Assembly: GCA_021648145.1 (NCBI GenBank) | Contig: JAKITI010000006.1 | Span: 93,022 to 157,021 of the forward strand | DNA length: 64,000 nucleotides | From: Gammaproteobacteria bacterium | GTDB taxonomy: Bacteria > Pseudomonadota > Gammaproteobacteria > JAADGQ01 | Direction: 5' to 3' | In this document: positions 9,591 to 19,684 of the stretch, in pieces | Position numbering within the stretch: the first letter of the stretch is position 1 | Layout: each line of letters opens with the position of its first letter | Translations under genes and position numbers: made by a program | The notes under the pieces: generated by a model | Told to the model about the DNA's origin: nothing | The model's database searches: none | Seen by the model: the letters and a program-made list of their open reading frames with translations, nothing else

Positions 9591-10527
9591 AGAGAAACAA
9601 AAAGGCGTTGCATTAATTACAGCGGTACTGGTCGTCGCTTTGGTCACAGTATTGGCGGTCAACATGATCTCACGTCAGCAGATTGATATCCGGCGCACAG
9701 GTAATATATTAAATACTGAAACAGCCTACATGTACGCATTAGGCATCGAATCATGGGGCATTGGTATTTTATTAAGAGACCGTGCCAACAATCAAGTCGA
9801 TGCACTGGGTGAAGATTGGGCCATGACCATCCCCCCCATTGATGTCGATGGAGGGCAGGTTGTTGGCCGTATTGAAGATATGCAGGGCCGCTTTAATCTA
9901 AACAATTTGCTTGATAGCAGTGGTGACCTTAGCGTACCTGATTACGATATATTCAGGCGCCTTCTAAGCGCTCTGGATCTTGACCCTGATATTGCCGACA
10001 AGGTATTCGACTGGATTGATCAAGACAGTGACGTGGATAATAGTGGCGCTGAAGATTATGATTACCTGGGAGCACAACCTGCTTATCGCACAGCCAACAC
10101 AGCAATAGTCAGCCCCAGCGAGTTGCGATTAATCAGTGGAATTGATGATGAAACGTACAAAACACTTGCCCCCTTTATCTCCGCACTGCCCAGAGGCATC
10201 CCTCCCGAGCCCACAAAAATCAATATTAATACCGCACGCGCTCCTGTGATTCAGGCGCTTAATCAAAATATTACGCCAACAGATGCACAGGAATTTGTTG
10301 AATCACGTAGCGAAGATGGGTACAGCGATATTAATAGTTTTAAAAATGATATTGGTGCAGGTAATATTGACCCACAAACAGAAAAAAGGCTGAGCGTGAA
10401 GTCAGAATATTTTATACTGACAGGCGAATCACTCTTTGGACGTGGGCGTCAACTGCTCACGACTTTAGTACATCGACCTGACACAGGAAAAGCTGCCGTA
10501 ATAATGCGTGGCCAAGGGGCTTATTAG
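9580..10527 (+). CDS. gspK: Minor pseudopilin GspK
   Basis: The product has 315 residues from the ATG at 9580 (MLNREKQKGVALITAVLV). An upstream in-frame TTG at 9529 would only add residues inside gspJ and is not chosen. The leader QKG/VALIT lacks Glu at mature position 5, which is the known hallmark of GspK, the cap of the pseudopilus tip. A large alpha-helical insert follows the helix. An acidic segment (QDSDVDNSGAEDYDYLG) lies near residues 148-164 and may bind calcium. Confidence 0.93.
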   Translation: MLNREKQKGVALITAVLVVALVTVLAVNMISRQQIDIRRTGNILNTETAYMYALGIESWGIGILLRDRANNQVDALGEDWAMTIPPIDVDGGQVVGRIEDMQGRFNLNNLLDSSGDLSVPDYDIFRRLLSALDLDPDIADKVFDWIDQDSDVDNSGAEDYDYLGAQPAYRTANTAIVSPSELRLISGIDDETYKTLAPFISALPRGIPPEPTKININTARAPVIQALNQNITPTDAQEFVESRSEDGYSDINSFKNDIGAGNIDPQTEKRLSVKSEYFILTGESLFGRGRQLLTTLVHRPDTGKAAVIMRGQGAY

Positions 10528-10530
10528 ACA

Positions 10531-11766
10531 ATGCAAAACCAACTCTTCATTCGCTTTGATGAAAAAGAGCCCCAGACAGTTCAATGGCTCGAATACTCAG
10601 ATATGGGCGAACAAACCGGTCAGATTAATAGTGGCACACTTGATGATGCTGCCGTAGTCGCACAAAATCATCAACGAATTATTATCCTGATACCCAGCAC
10701 ACAACTATTGCTGACCAGCGCCCACATCCCGACAAAAAACAGACAGCGCATTGCAAAAGCACTGCCTTACAGCATTGAAGAACAGATGGTCGATGATGTT
10801 GAAAATATGCACTTTGCTATCGGTGAACACAGTGATGATGGCCAGGTACATACTGCGGTTATTCCTCATGCAACAATGCAAAAGTGGCAAAAAGAGTTGC
10901 TGGAAGCAGGTATTTACCCGCAAACAATGACCCCTGATCTGCTCTTGATCCCTTACACGATCGGCGACTGGACTTTTTTTACTGAAGGTCAAACAACCTT
11001 GGTTCGCACGGGTCTGCAAAGTGGTTTCCTCATTGATAATGACAATTTGAAGACCGTTATTAATCTTGCACTTGATGAAACTGAAGATGACAAAAAGCCA
11101 GAGACTATTCATGTCATTCAATGTCAAGATGAAGTCGATATCACAGCCGCATTCAAAGACCTTCCGGTCAAACTCAATCATGTGACCCGCACTGAGCCAC
11201 CATTACAAATGATGGCACTCACCTATAGCGAGCAACGTGGCTCTTTTAACTTGCTTCAAGGCCCATACAGCCGTCGGGAGCAGATGGGTAAATTCTGGAA
11301 ACCCTGGTTGCCTGCGCTTACCATACTACTTATATTACTTGCTTCAGGTGCCATCACCACAATGATTGACTACTCACGTTTGAGCCAGGAAAAATCAGCA
11401 TTTCAGCAAGAGATTGAGCAGATCTACAAAAAAACCTTTCCTGATGCCAAAAATATTGTCAATCCACCGGTACAGATGGAGCGCCATTTGGTCGACCTTC
11501 GTAGAAAGCTGGGGCAAGGCTCAGGCGGATTTTTAAAATTACTTGATCAAGTCGCCCCCATATTAAAGGAGACTGAAACGCTTGATCTCCGCCGTCTTGG
11601 TTATAAAGAGGGTCAACTAACACTGCAAATCGAAATCAAAGACCTTGCTAAACTGGATCAACTCAAAGCCAAGCTTGCACAAAAGCAAGGTATTGTTGTT
11701 GATCTTCAATCCGCCAGCGCTGGTGCCAAAAAAGTTGAAGCACGCCTGCTTATCAAGGAAGCCTGA
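10531..11766 (+). CDS. gspL: Type II secretion system protein GspL
   Basis: The product has 411 residues. An N-terminal actin-like cytoplasmic domain (about 1-250) binds GspE in this family. One membrane segment lies at about 260-280 (PWLPALTILLILLASGAITT) and a ferredoxin-like periplasmic domain follows. GspL ties the ATPase to the inner-membrane platform and pairs with GspM. It starts three bases after gspK. Confidence 0.92.
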   Translation: MQNQLFIRFDEKEPQTVQWLEYSDMGEQTGQINSGTLDDAAVVAQNHQRIIILIPSTQLLLTSAHIPTKNRQRIAKALPYSIEEQMVDDVENMHFAIGEHSDDGQVHTAVIPHATMQKWQKELLEAGIYPQTMTPDLLLIPYTIGDWTFFTEGQTTLVRTGLQSGFLIDNDNLKTVINLALDETEDDKKPETIHVIQCQDEVDITAAFKDLPVKLNHVTRTEPPLQMMALTYSEQRGSFNLLQGPYSRREQMGKFWKPWLPALTILLILLASGAITTMIDYSRLSQEKSAFQQEIEQIYKKTFPDAKNIVNPPVQMERHLVDLRRKLGQGSGGFLKLLDQVAPILKETETLDLRRLGYKEGQLTLQIEIKDLAKLDQLKAKLAQKQGIVVDLQSASAGAKKVEARLLIKEA

Positions 11767-11768
11767 AT

Positions 11769-12254
11769 ATGAAAGAGTACTTTGCAAACCTCAAACCCCG
11801 TGAGCGAATTTTTCTCATCACTGGAGCTGTTTTTCTACTTCTAGCATTCCTCTACTGGATCATCTGGGAGCCCTTTAGTCGAAGTGTTGACTCAATGAAC
11901 CTGACCGTCGTACAGCAGCAAGCCACTCTTTTAAAAATGAAAGAAATGGAAGAAGAAGTGAAACAACTGCGTAAAAAATCGTCCTCTTCCAAACAAAGCA
12001 CACAAGGCCAGTCACTGCTCACCCTGATTGATAGCAGTGCAAAGAATAGAAAGCTGGGTTCTGCCCTGAAGCGAGTCGAACCCGTAGGTGAAAGCAAAGT
12101 TCGAGTACGAATGGACAAAGCAAATTTTAATGACATGGTGCGCTGGCTCGGTTATCTCGAGAAGAACTACGGTATTTTAGCCACCAGCATCACTCTCGAT
12201 ACCCAATCAGAGAGTGGGCTCGTCAACGCACGACTGGTAATGGAAGGGTCATAA
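11769..12254 (+). CDS. gspM: Type II secretion system protein GspM
   Basis: The product has 161 residues with one N-terminal membrane helix (about 16-33, ending near YWIIWEPF), a coiled-coil stretch, and a ferredoxin-like C-terminal domain. GspM dimerises with GspL in the inner membrane. It starts two bases after gspL, and gspN begins on the next base after its stop. Confidence 0.9.
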   Translation: MKEYFANLKPRERIFLITGAVFLLLAFLYWIIWEPFSRSVDSMNLTVVQQQATLLKMKEMEEEVKQLRKKSSSSKQSTQGQSLLTLIDSSAKNRKLGSALKRVEPVGESKVRVRMDKANFNDMVRWLGYLEKNYGILATSITLDTQSESGLVNARLVMEGS

Positions 12255-13013
12255 ATGATAAAACCATATTTCAAATACATTCTGACTGGCGGTATTGCCT
12301 TCGTTTTTTTTCTGGTATTAACCCTACCCGCAAGTTTCATTCATGCTCAGATTAAAGACAACCTTCCAATCAAGCTTTATCAGGTTGAAGGCACACTCTG
12401 GAGTGGCCACGCACAAACATTAATCACACCCAATGGTTTTCGTGCTCAGGCCATCAGCTGGAAATTCCGCCCCTTATCACTGCTACTCGGCAAAATATCA
12501 CTCAGAACAAAATTTATTACTGAAGGGGGCTACGGAAATGTGATCATTAATAGAGGGTTACTTGGAAGCATCAGCCTCAACGATATTGACATAAAAATGC
12601 CCATCACTGACCTGAAACCCTTCTTAAAATCCGTTCCAGTCGATTTAAAAGGTGTTTTAGATGGTCAGCTTGAGGAGGTCGAGTTTTCAGATAATATGAT
12701 GATCGCTTCAGCCAGCGGCATACTGTCATGGAACCATGCCATTATTGATGCATTGAGTGAGCTTAAAGTCGGTGACTTTACCCTGACACTCGAACCTAGC
12801 GATGATGGCACAAAAGGAGTTGTTAAATCCAAGGAGGGTGGTCCACTTGAAATGAATGGCATACTGCAACTCAATGTAGATGGAAATTACGACTTTAAAG
12901 GTGAACTCAAAGCTAAAGCCCGTGCGCCACGTGAGTTAAAACAAGCACTGCAATTTATTGGAAAAGCAGGCCCAACAGGTAAAATAGCACTTAAAGCCAG
13001 TGGAACACTTTGA
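12255..13013 (+). CDS. gspN: Type II secretion system protein GspN
   Basis: The product has 252 residues with one N-terminal membrane anchor (about 9-28) and a periplasmic domain containing the LYQVEGTLWSGHAQ segment of the GspN family. GspN is present in only some type II systems and its exact role is unsettled. It closes the twelve-gene operon and is followed by a hairpin at 13027-13057. Confidence 0.88.
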   Translation: MIKPYFKYILTGGIAFVFFLVLTLPASFIHAQIKDNLPIKLYQVEGTLWSGHAQTLITPNGFRAQAISWKFRPLSLLLGKISLRTKFITEGGYGNVIINRGLLGSISLNDIDIKMPITDLKPFLKSVPVDLKGVLDGQLEEVEFSDNMMIASASGILSWNHAIIDALSELKVGDFTLTLEPSDDGTKGVVKSKEGGPLEMNGILQLNVDGNYDFKGELKAKARAPRELKQALQFIGKAGPTGKIALKASGTL

Positions 13014-13026
13014 ATAATAAAATACA

Positions 13027-13057
13027 GCTCTGAGCAACATTTATAGTCGCTCAGAGC
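13027..13057. terminator. Hairpin between convergent gspN and MoeA-like gene
   Basis: GCTCTGAGC (13027-13035) pairs perfectly with GCTCAGAGC (13049-13057) across a 13-base loop. It lies between two convergent genes, so it could terminate both. No strong U-run follows on either strand. Confidence 0.55.
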
Positions 13058-13070
13058 ATATTAACCGTTC

Positions 13071-14069
13071 CTAAATATTTTCTAATTCAAAATTTTTCCC
13101 TAATAATCGCTTGATCGCCGCCACACCAAATAGTTCAAAACCACGTAAAGCTTCAGGTGGATAACCCGCAACACAAACAATCGGTTTGCCATTCGCAATG
13201 CCCATAATCAGTGGGCGACCTGAGCGCATCTGCACACCATCCACCAACAAGTCACCTAATTCACGAACCAAGTCAGAGATAAAATCTCGCCCATTCACCG
13301 CTGTTCCACCCGAAATCAATAACATATCTGAAGTTTCCAGCGCGCTTCGTGCTTTATTAACGAAGCCATCAAAATCATCACTCATGATGCCCGCAAAATT
13401 AGGAGAGCCCCCCGCCTTCATCACGGCCGCACTTAACATCACAGAGTTACAGTCACGTATCATACCAGGGCGCATTGCCTCCGTATGAGGAACCACCTCA
13501 TCACCTGATGAAAAAATAGTCACTTTAGGAGGTAAAGCAGTCTCCAGACTATCCAATCCCAAACTGGCAGCAGCACCTAAATAAGCGGGTGACAACACGG
13601 TGCCTGCTTCAACTACCACACTGCCCTGTTTAATATCACACCCTTCCTCTTCGATAAAAAATCGAGGTGGAAAAGGGCGAGTAATCGTGATGTTCTTGCC
13701 ATCACGTTTTGCTTCCCACATGCGAACAATAGAGTAGTCACCCTCTGGAATAATACTGCCCGTCGCCACGGATACAGCCTGACCATTCAAAAAATCTGGA
13801 CAAAACTCATCTCCTGGATTCACCTCACCCACAACGACAAAAGAAACAGGCGTTTCTTCAGAGGCTTCACGCGCATCTGCTGTATTCACCAAAAAACCTT
13901 CCACAATCGCACGATGATAAGATGGCGAGTTTTCTGGTGCTATCAAATCAGTATAAAGTGCCATGCCAAATGCTTGACTCAGTGTTTTTTTCTCGCTGGC
14001 CATGGCGCGAAATGGAACGGTATCTATAAATTTTTTTTGTGCGTCCAGCAGTGGATTTTCTTCGGTCAT
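13071..14069 (-). CDS. MoeA-like molybdopterin-binding protein, divergent
   Basis: The product has 332 residues from the ATG at 14067-14069, chosen because AGGAG lies about 10 bases upstream. An in-frame start 84 bases earlier has no such site. The MoeA/MogA fold is visible in ATGSIIPEGDYSIVRM, SSGDEVV, CNSVMLSAAV, LLISGGTAVNG and the C-terminal FELFGVAAIKRLLG. MoeA inserts molybdate into adenylated molybdopterin. Departures from canonical MoeA are clear: the MDGYA motif is replaced (RAIVEGF), the GNP motif reads GYP, and the protein is about 70 residues short at the C-terminus. No other molybdenum genes are nearby. It may be a functional variant or a paralogue with another role. Confidence 0.7.
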   Translation of the reverse strand: MTEENPLLDAQKKFIDTVPFRAMASEKKTLSQAFGMALYTDLIAPENSPSYHRAIVEGFLVNTADAREASEETPVSFVVVGEVNPGDEFCPDFLNGQAVSVATGSIIPEGDYSIVRMWEAKRDGKNITITRPFPPRFFIEEEGCDIKQGSVVVEAGTVLSPAYLGAAASLGLDSLETALPPKVTIFSSGDEVVPHTEAMRPGMIRDCNSVMLSAAVMKAGGSPNFAGIMSDDFDGFVNKARSALETSDMLLISGGTAVNGRDFISDLVRELGDLLVDGVQMRSGRPLIMGIANGKPIVCVAGYPPEALRGFELFGVAAIKRLLGKNFELENI

Positions 14070-14180
14070 TTCAGAGTAACTCCTGTGATTAAAATTTTTA
14101 AGAATCATAACACCTGTACTGATTAAGTCATACGCAGTAAAATTGATGAACAACTTTAGCTTCTCACCCTAATTTTATTT

Positions 14181-15110
14181 ATGCCAAGCCCTAAATCAAA
14201 ACCGCTTTACCATTTTTTCAAACCTCGTTTTTGGGGTTTGTGGTTTGCATTAGGGGGGCTCTGGCTCATCATGCACCTGCCCACTCAAACGCAATTTCGT
14301 ATCGGCTTTAGTTTAGGACGCACTCTGAAAAAATTTTCTAAACGCCGCAGAGAGATCGCTTTAGTTAACATTCAAAAATGCTTTCCAGACTTATCACAAA
14401 AAGAGCAAAATGAACTGCTGAACAGACACTTTGAAGCACTGGGTATGTATTTTGTGGAGACGGCTCTCTGCTGGTGGGCTCCTGCAAAAAAACTGGAAGG
14501 GCGCTATACCATCAAAGGCATGGAGCATCTTGAAAAAGCCTTTGATGACGGTAAAGGCGTGATTCTTCTTAGCGCCCACTTTACATCTTTTGAGATCGGC
14601 TGCCGGTTATTAAGTGCTGCATCCAAAAGCACATTTCACGGGCTCTATCGCCAACATAAAAACCCACTGCTCGAAGAGATGATTCTACGAGGACGAGAAG
14701 CACATTTTGAAAAAATTATCCCACGTGAAGATATTCGTGGCATGTTGCGTAGTCTGAAAAAGAACAATGTCATCTGGTATGCGCCCGATCAGGACTATGG
14801 AAGGCATCATAGTGTTTTTGTGCCTTTTTTCGGCATTCCTACCGCCACCATCACGGCCACCAGCCGCCTGGCAAAAATGAGTGGTGCGGCGGTTATCCCA
14901 TTTTTTCCTCATCGTTTACCCAATCAAAAAGGATATAGCCTTGAGTTGTTACCACCACTGGAAAATTTCCCCGGAGAGAGTGACGAGCAAGATGCCACGC
15001 GCATCAATCAACTTATAGAACAAGCCATCAATAAAACACCCGAGCAATACCTTTGGGTTCACCGGCGCTTTAAAACCCGCCCGGAAGGTGAAACAAGCTT
15101 TTATAAATAA
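14181..15110 (+). CDS. lpxL: Lipid A biosynthesis acyltransferase (LpxL/HtrB family)
   Basis: The product has 309 residues with an N-terminal membrane anchor (about 17-35) and the HX4E catalytic pair H133 and E138 in SAHFTSFEIG. Further family segments are GLYRQHKNPLLEEMI and YAPDQDYG. These enzymes transfer an acyl chain from acyl-ACP to Kdo2-lipid IVA on the cytoplasmic face of the inner membrane. Whether it is the first (LpxL) or second (LpxM) acyltransferase is not certain; overall pattern favours LpxL. It is followed within 10 bases by a hydrolase gene. Confidence 0.88.
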   Translation: MPSPKSKPLYHFFKPRFWGLWFALGGLWLIMHLPTQTQFRIGFSLGRTLKKFSKRRREIALVNIQKCFPDLSQKEQNELLNRHFEALGMYFVETALCWWAPAKKLEGRYTIKGMEHLEKAFDDGKGVILLSAHFTSFEIGCRLLSAASKSTFHGLYRQHKNPLLEEMILRGREAHFEKIIPREDIRGMLRSLKKNNVIWYAPDQDYGRHHSVFVPFFGIPTATITATSRLAKMSGAAVIPFFPHRLPNQKGYSLELLPPLENFPGESDEQDATRINQLIEQAINKTPEQYLWVHRRFKTRPEGETSFYK

Positions 15111-15117
15111 GTATTTT

Positions 15118-15723
15118 ATGACACAACAAAGAGTTTTTATTACTGGCCCGTCGGGTCAACTAGAGGCAATTTACAATCCTGTAGAGCAACCCAAAGCTGC
15201 GATTGCAATTTGCCATCCCCACCCACAACATGGTGGCACTATGCACAATAAAGTCGTGTTCTGGATGGCTAGAGCATTCGCCTCACAAGGCTGCTGCGTA
15301 TTGCGATTTAATTTTCGTGGCGTTGAAGGCAGCGAAGGTGAGTGGGATGACGGTCAAGGCGAAGCGGATGATGCACTTGCAGCGCTGCAATGGTTACATG
15401 CCAACCATCCACACACGCCGTTATGGCTCGGTGGTTTTTCATTTGGCTGCTATGCAGGTTTGAAAGCTGCGGCAAACATGCCTCAAGTCTCGCGCCTGCT
15501 TGCTGTTGCACCTGCGGTCAATCTCTATGATTTTAGTTTTATTGATAACGACCCTAGACCACTCACCGTGATTCATGGCGATAAAGACGAAATCGTACCT
15601 TACAATGCAGTCAGTGAATGGGCACAAAAACGAGCGGATCTGAATTTTGTTACAATTCAGGGTGCAGGGCATTTTTTCCCAAAACACAAACAAGAATTAC
15701 TTGATGCCTTGAAAAAGGCCTGA
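15118..15723 (+). CDS. Alpha/beta hydrolase (COG2945-like)
   Basis: The product has 201 residues from the ATG at 15118, just after the lpxL stop. An in-frame GTG at 15088 lies inside lpxL and is not chosen. CHPHPQHGGTMHNKVV (residues 32-47) and RFNFRGVEGSEG are typical of this hydrolase group. The nucleophile elbow is GGFSFG with Ser108. The acid is probably in GDKDEIVP and the base in GAGHFFP, which completes a catalytic triad. The substrate is unknown and there is no signal peptide. Confidence 0.82.
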   Translation: MTQQRVFITGPSGQLEAIYNPVEQPKAAIAICHPHPQHGGTMHNKVVFWMARAFASQGCCVLRFNFRGVEGSEGEWDDGQGEADDALAALQWLHANHPHTPLWLGGFSFGCYAGLKAAANMPQVSRLLAVAPAVNLYDFSFIDNDPRPLTVIHGDKDEIVPYNAVSEWAQKRADLNFVTIQGAGHFFPKHKQELLDALKKA

Positions 15724-15758
15724 ATAAGTCTTTTAAAACGAGCCTGAAAATATAATCC

Positions 15759-16028
15759 ATGAGTAGCGAAGAAGAATCTTTAATTGAATTTCCCTGCGAC
15801 TTTCCTATCAAAGCAATGGGGTTGGCATCGAGCGATTTTGATGCCCTTATTGTGAGCATTGTGCGTAAACATGTTGACGACATTACTGACGGCGCTGTAA
15901 AAAATCGGCCCAGTAAAAATGGCAAATACACCGCCATCACAATAACATTTGAAGCCACAAGCAAAGCGCAACTTGATGCAATCTATCAAGAGTTGAGTGA
16001 TCACCCGCTTGTTCTGATGGCACTCTGA
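15759..16028 (+). CDS. ybeD: DUF493/YbeD family protein
   Basis: The product has 89 residues, with [14 protein letters not shown] at the N-terminus and a C-terminal HPLVLMAL ending. This is the YbeD family, a small ferredoxin-like fold resembling ACT-type regulatory domains. It is placed immediately upstream of lipB, the same order as in E. coli (ybeD-lipB-lipA). Its function is not established; a regulatory role linked to lipoate metabolism is only suggested by position. Confidence 0.88.
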   Translation: MSSEEESLIEFPCDFPIKAMGLASSDFDALIVSIVRKHVDDITDGAVKNRPSKNGKYTAITITFEATSKAQLDAIYQELSDHPLVLMAL

Positions 16029-16039
16029 ACAAAAACTCA

Positions 16040-16648
16040 ATGAAAGTACGTCAACTCGGGCAGCAAGAGTACAGTCAGGTCTGGCAAAACATGCGCACTT
16101 TTACCGACCAACGAACCCATAACACGGAAGATGAAATATGGCTGACAGAGCACCCCGCTGTTTTTACTCAAGGGCAAGCCGGTAAAGCTGAGCACATTTT
16201 GGCAACCAGTGATATTCCCATCGTACAAAGTGACCGAGGCGGCCAAGTCACCTATCATGGCCCCGGCCAGATCGTGGTCTATCTTTTGCTGGACATAAAA
16301 CGCCGAGGCCTTAAAGTACGCCCACTGGTCACGCTGCTAGAGCAAGCAATCATAGCGCTGTTAAAAGAGTACGGCATCAGTGCAGCATCCCGCCCAGATG
16401 CACCCGGCGTTTATGTCGAGCACAAAAAAATTGCAGCACTGGGGCTAAGAGTGAGGCGCAATGGCTGCTACCACGGGCTGAGCCTGAATGTTGATATGGA
16501 TCTAAGCCCCTTTCAACTCATAAACCCCTGTGGTTATCACGGCCTTCAAGTGACTCAGCTATCCGCACTCGTTGGCCATACTGTTGACCTTAAAAAAGTT
16601 GAGCAACAGCTAACAAAATTATTACTCAAAAATCTGGACAGAGCATGA
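16040..16648 (+). CDS. lipB: Octanoyltransferase LipB
   Basis: The product has 202 residues. Landmarks are [16 protein letters not shown] (66-81), the catalytic Lys130 in [12 protein letters not shown], and the nucleophile Cys164 in LINPCG. LipB moves octanoate from octanoyl-ACP to the lipoyl domains of 2-oxoacid dehydrogenases and GcvH, using a thioester intermediate. The gene overlaps lipA by four bases, so the two enzymes of the lipoate pathway are likely translated together. Confidence 0.96.
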   Translation: MKVRQLGQQEYSQVWQNMRTFTDQRTHNTEDEIWLTEHPAVFTQGQAGKAEHILATSDIPIVQSDRGGQVTYHGPGQIVVYLLLDIKRRGLKVRPLVTLLEQAIIALLKEYGISAASRPDAPGVYVEHKKIAALGLRVRRNGCYHGLSLNVDMDLSPFQLINPCGYHGLQVTQLSALVGHTVDLKKVEQQLTKLLLKNLDRA

Positions 16649-17601
16649 AACAAGATTCAAATGATCATAAAGTGACGCATCAACGCGGTGAAGCCAAAGT
16701 TGCACGAATTCCAATCAAGATCGTACCAACCACCAAGCCCTTGCGTAAACCCAAATGGATTCGTGCTCGCGCTGTTAACAGCCCCGAATTCAATCGAATC
16801 AAAACAATACTCAAAGAGCAAAAACTGCACACCGTATGTGAAGAAGCCTCTTGCCCAAATATTGGTGAATGTTTCAGCAAAGGCACTGCAACTTTTATGA
16901 TTATGGGTGACATCTGCACACGTCGCTGCCCTTTTTGTGACGTTGCTCATGGCAAACCTAAAGCACTGGATGAAAACGAACCCACAACACTGGCAAGCAC
17001 TATTCAGATAATGCAATTAAAATACGTCGTCATCACTTCTGTCGATCGTGATGATCTACGTGATGGGGGCGCAGCGCACTTCTCGCACTGCATTCAAGAG
17101 ATACGCCAACAAACACCAAAAACAACCATTGAAATTTTAGTGCCTGATTTCAGAGGCCGCATGGATATCGCATTGGATCAGTTAACACAAAACCCACCAG
17201 ATGTGTTTAATCATAATATGGAGACTGTGCCCAGACTTTACAAACAAGCTCGCCCTGGCGCTGATTATAAGTGGTCATTAACGCTGCTGAAACGCTATAA
17301 AGAGAGGCAAAACAAGGTACTCACCAAATCAGGATTAATGGTCGGTATCGGTGAAACTGAAGAAGAGATATTGCACGTCATGCAAGAGCTGCGTGATCAC
17401 GACTGCGACATGCTCACCATTGGTCAATACCTGCAACCTAGCAAATACCACCTGCCCGTGACACGCTTCGTCACGCCAGAAGAGTTTGAAAACTTTGCTA
17501 AGCTCGGTAATGAAATGGGTTTCACCAATGTTGCCAGTGGCCCGATGGTGCGATCATCATACCATGCCGACTTGCAAGCATCAGGAGAGAAAATTTCATA
17601 A
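16645..17601 (+). CDS. lipA: Lipoyl synthase LipA
   Basis: The product has 318 residues and is a radical SAM enzyme. The radical SAM cluster is bound by C91, C95 and C98 (CTRRCPFC). The auxiliary cluster that donates sulfur is bound by C65, C70 and C76 ([12 protein letters not shown]). The C-terminal RSSYHAD segment, needed for the auxiliary cluster serine ligand, is intact. LipA adds two sulfurs to protein-bound octanoyl chains made by LipB. The ATG overlaps the lipB stop (ATGA). Confidence 0.97.
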   Translation: MKQDSNDHKVTHQRGEAKVARIPIKIVPTTKPLRKPKWIRARAVNSPEFNRIKTILKEQKLHTVCEEASCPNIGECFSKGTATFMIMGDICTRRCPFCDVAHGKPKALDENEPTTLASTIQIMQLKYVVITSVDRDDLRDGGAAHFSHCIQEIRQQTPKTTIEILVPDFRGRMDIALDQLTQNPPDVFNHNMETVPRLYKQARPGADYKWSLTLLKRYKERQNKVLTKSGLMVGIGETEEEILHVMQELRDHDCDMLTIGQYLQPSKYHLPVTRFVTPEEFENFAKLGNEMGFTNVASGPMVRSSYHADLQASGEKIS

Positions 17602-17679
17602 AATTCTTCAGAATTGTTGAGCGACGCCATCCAGCCGACCGCTTAAGCAGATCTTGAAGAGGCGCTGGTGAGACCTCTC

Positions 17680-18321
17680 CTAATCAGAAATTTCACCATT
17701 ATCTTGCCCCCAACGCTCAACTAAATCATGCTCAACATCCAGATGATCAAGTATTCTAGCCACAATAAAGTCTACCAATTCAGCGACATGCTGTGGGCGA
17801 TAATAAAATCCCGGGCTGGCTGGCATAATGGTGACTCCCATTCGCGAGAGTTTCAACATGTTTTCAAGATGAATTGTTGAAAGTGGTGTTTCCCTCGATA
17901 CCAGAATCAACTGGCGCTGCTCTTTGAGCATGACATCAGCAGCACGCTCTATCAGATTATTGCTCGCACCGTGGGCAATGGCAGAAATTGTGCCGCCAGA
18001 GCAGGGGCACACCACCATTGCACGCGGCACATTGGAACCGCTGGCGACCGGAGATGTCCACTCTTGTTGATTAAACACCTGTAGCTGCCCTTCTTCAACG
18101 GAAAACCACTCACTTAAAATTTCTTCGATCTCATCAGGATCTTCAGGAACGAACAAGCCCGTTTCTATCTCGATCACGATTCGGCCTGCTTCAGATATCA
18201 GCAAGTAAACATTTTCGTCCGCTTCAAGCAGCGCCTCCAGCAACCGCAAACCATATAGTGCACCCGATGCGCCCGTGATAGCGACTGTAACCGCGCTGTT
18301 CCCTGTTTTATTATGTAGCAA
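17680..18321 (-). CDS. ubiX: Flavin prenyltransferase UbiX
   Basis: The product has 213 residues. The flavin-binding start [14 protein letters not shown], the central [16 protein letters not shown] and the [15 protein letters not shown] segment are diagnostic of UbiX. It joins dimethylallyl phosphate to FMN to make prenyl-FMN, the cofactor of the UbiD decarboxylase in ubiquinone synthesis. It is downstream of mpl on the minus strand with a 2-base gap, and convergent with lipA. Confidence 0.95.
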   Translation of the reverse strand: MLHNKTGNSAVTVAITGASGALYGLRLLEALLEADENVYLLISEAGRIVIEIETGLFVPEDPDEIEEILSEWFSVEEGQLQVFNQQEWTSPVASGSNVPRAMVVCPCSGGTISAIAHGASNNLIERAADVMLKEQRQLILVSRETPLSTIHLENMLKLSRMGVTIMPASPGFYYRPQHVAELVDFIVARILDHLDVEHDLVERWGQDNGEISD

Positions 18322-18323
18322 AA

Positions 18324-19682
18324 TTATTTGATCTCTTTTAACTTATTTATTAGCAAGTCGTGAATGCCCCCAAAACCACCGTTGCTCATAATCAGCACAT
18401 GGTCTTGTGGCCGTACCATTTGTATCACGGCTCTCACAATTTCCGACACACTGTTTAGTAACACAGCAGGAGCGCTGACATTTTTTATCACACTCATCGA
18501 ATCCCATTCCAAGCCATCAGGCTGATAGATAAACAGTTGGTCTGCCTCACTTAATGAGGCCGCGAGCGTATCACGATGAACACCCATCTGCATGGTATTT
18601 GAGCGCGGTTCTAAAATGGCAATAATTCGCCGCGAACCCACTTTATGTCGTAACCCCTGCAGTGTGCTGGCAATCGCCGTAGGATGGTGTGCAAAATCAT
18701 CGTACACTGTGATGCCATTCACGCAGCCTCGCACCTCCATGCGACGTTTCACATTTTTAAAGTGACATAACGCCTCTACAGCATGCTCAGCAATCACGCC
18801 CGCATGGCGTGCCGCCACAATCGCAGCCAATCCATTAGAAATATTATGCTCACCGATCAATGACCAGTCGACTCGCCCCACCTCTTTATCCCCAAGCATG
18901 ACCGTGAACTGACTGCCATCAGCCCTCTTATCGGTGACGTGCCAAGTCAATTGACTGTTCAGATATTCACATTGAGTCCATAATCCTTGCGCCAATACGT
19001 CGATCAATGCTTCATCAGTACAGGGAGCGACAATCAATCCATTACCTGGAACGGTGCGTACCAAATGATGAAATTGTTTTTGAATGGCTGCCAGATCATC
19101 AAAAATATCCGCATGATCAAATTCGAGATTATTCAATACCAAGGTACGTGGCCGATAGTGAATAAACTTCGAGCGTTTATCAAAAAAGGCGCTATCATAT
19201 TCATCCGCTTCAACCACAAAAAATGGCTCATTTCCTTGTCTGGCTGACAGTCCAAAATTTTCAGGGATTCCCCCAATGAGAAAACCGGGTTTTAAACCGG
19301 CATATTCCAGTATCCATGCCAACATGCTTGAAGTGGTGGTTTTTCCATGCGTTCCAGCGACTGCCAATACCCAGCGATATTTCAGTAGATAATTTGCTAA
19401 AAATGCTGGGCCAGAGGTGTAATCCAAACCACGCTCCAGCATATATTCCACAGCCGGATTACCACGGGACAGGGCATTACCCACCACCACCAGATCGGGT
19501 TCAGGCTTGAACTGTCTGGAACCAAAACCTTCGGTAATTCGAATGCCTGCATCCGATAGCTGCGTGCTCATAGGTGGGTAGACATTGGTATCACAGCCAC
19601 TGACGGTATAACCCAGTTGACGTGCCAGCAGTGCGATACCGCCCATAAACGTACCGCAAATTCCTAAAATATGAATGTGCAT
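18324..19682 (-). CDS. mpl: UDP-N-acetylmuramate:L-Ala-gamma-D-Glu-meso-DAP ligase Mpl
   Basis: The product has 452 residues and is a Mur-ligase family enzyme. The N-terminal [20 protein letters not shown] and the ATP loop [15 protein letters not shown] (near residues 107-121) are present, followed by central and C-terminal Mur domains with RRMEVRG and [11 protein letters not shown]. Mpl reattaches the recycled murein tripeptide to UDP-MurNAc in the cytoplasm, so the organism recycles its peptidoglycan. It lies between a membrane protein gene and ubiX with 2-base gaps, suggesting one operon. Confidence 0.95.
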   Translation of the reverse strand: MHIHILGICGTFMGGIALLARQLGYTVSGCDTNVYPPMSTQLSDAGIRITEGFGSRQFKPEPDLVVVGNALSRGNPAVEYMLERGLDYTSGPAFLANYLLKYRWVLAVAGTHGKTTTSSMLAWILEYAGLKPGFLIGGIPENFGLSARQGNEPFFVVEADEYDSAFFDKRSKFIHYRPRTLVLNNLEFDHADIFDDLAAIQKQFHHLVRTVPGNGLIVAPCTDEALIDVLAQGLWTQCEYLNSQLTWHVTDKRADGSQFTVMLGDKEVGRVDWSLIGEHNISNGLAAIVAARHAGVIAEHAVEALCHFKNVKRRMEVRGCVNGITVYDDFAHHPTAIASTLQGLRHKVGSRRIIAILEPRSNTMQMGVHRDTLAASLSEADQLFIYQPDGLEWDSMSVIKNVSAPAVLLNSVSEIVRAVIQMVRPQDHVLIMSNGGFGGIHDLLINKLKEIK

Positions 19683-19684
19683 AA

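Noticed and set aside
17602..17679. Terminator or small RNA between lipA and ubiX
   Set aside because: Only a weak 5-bp stem (AGAGG with CCTCT) is seen; no U-run or conserved structure.
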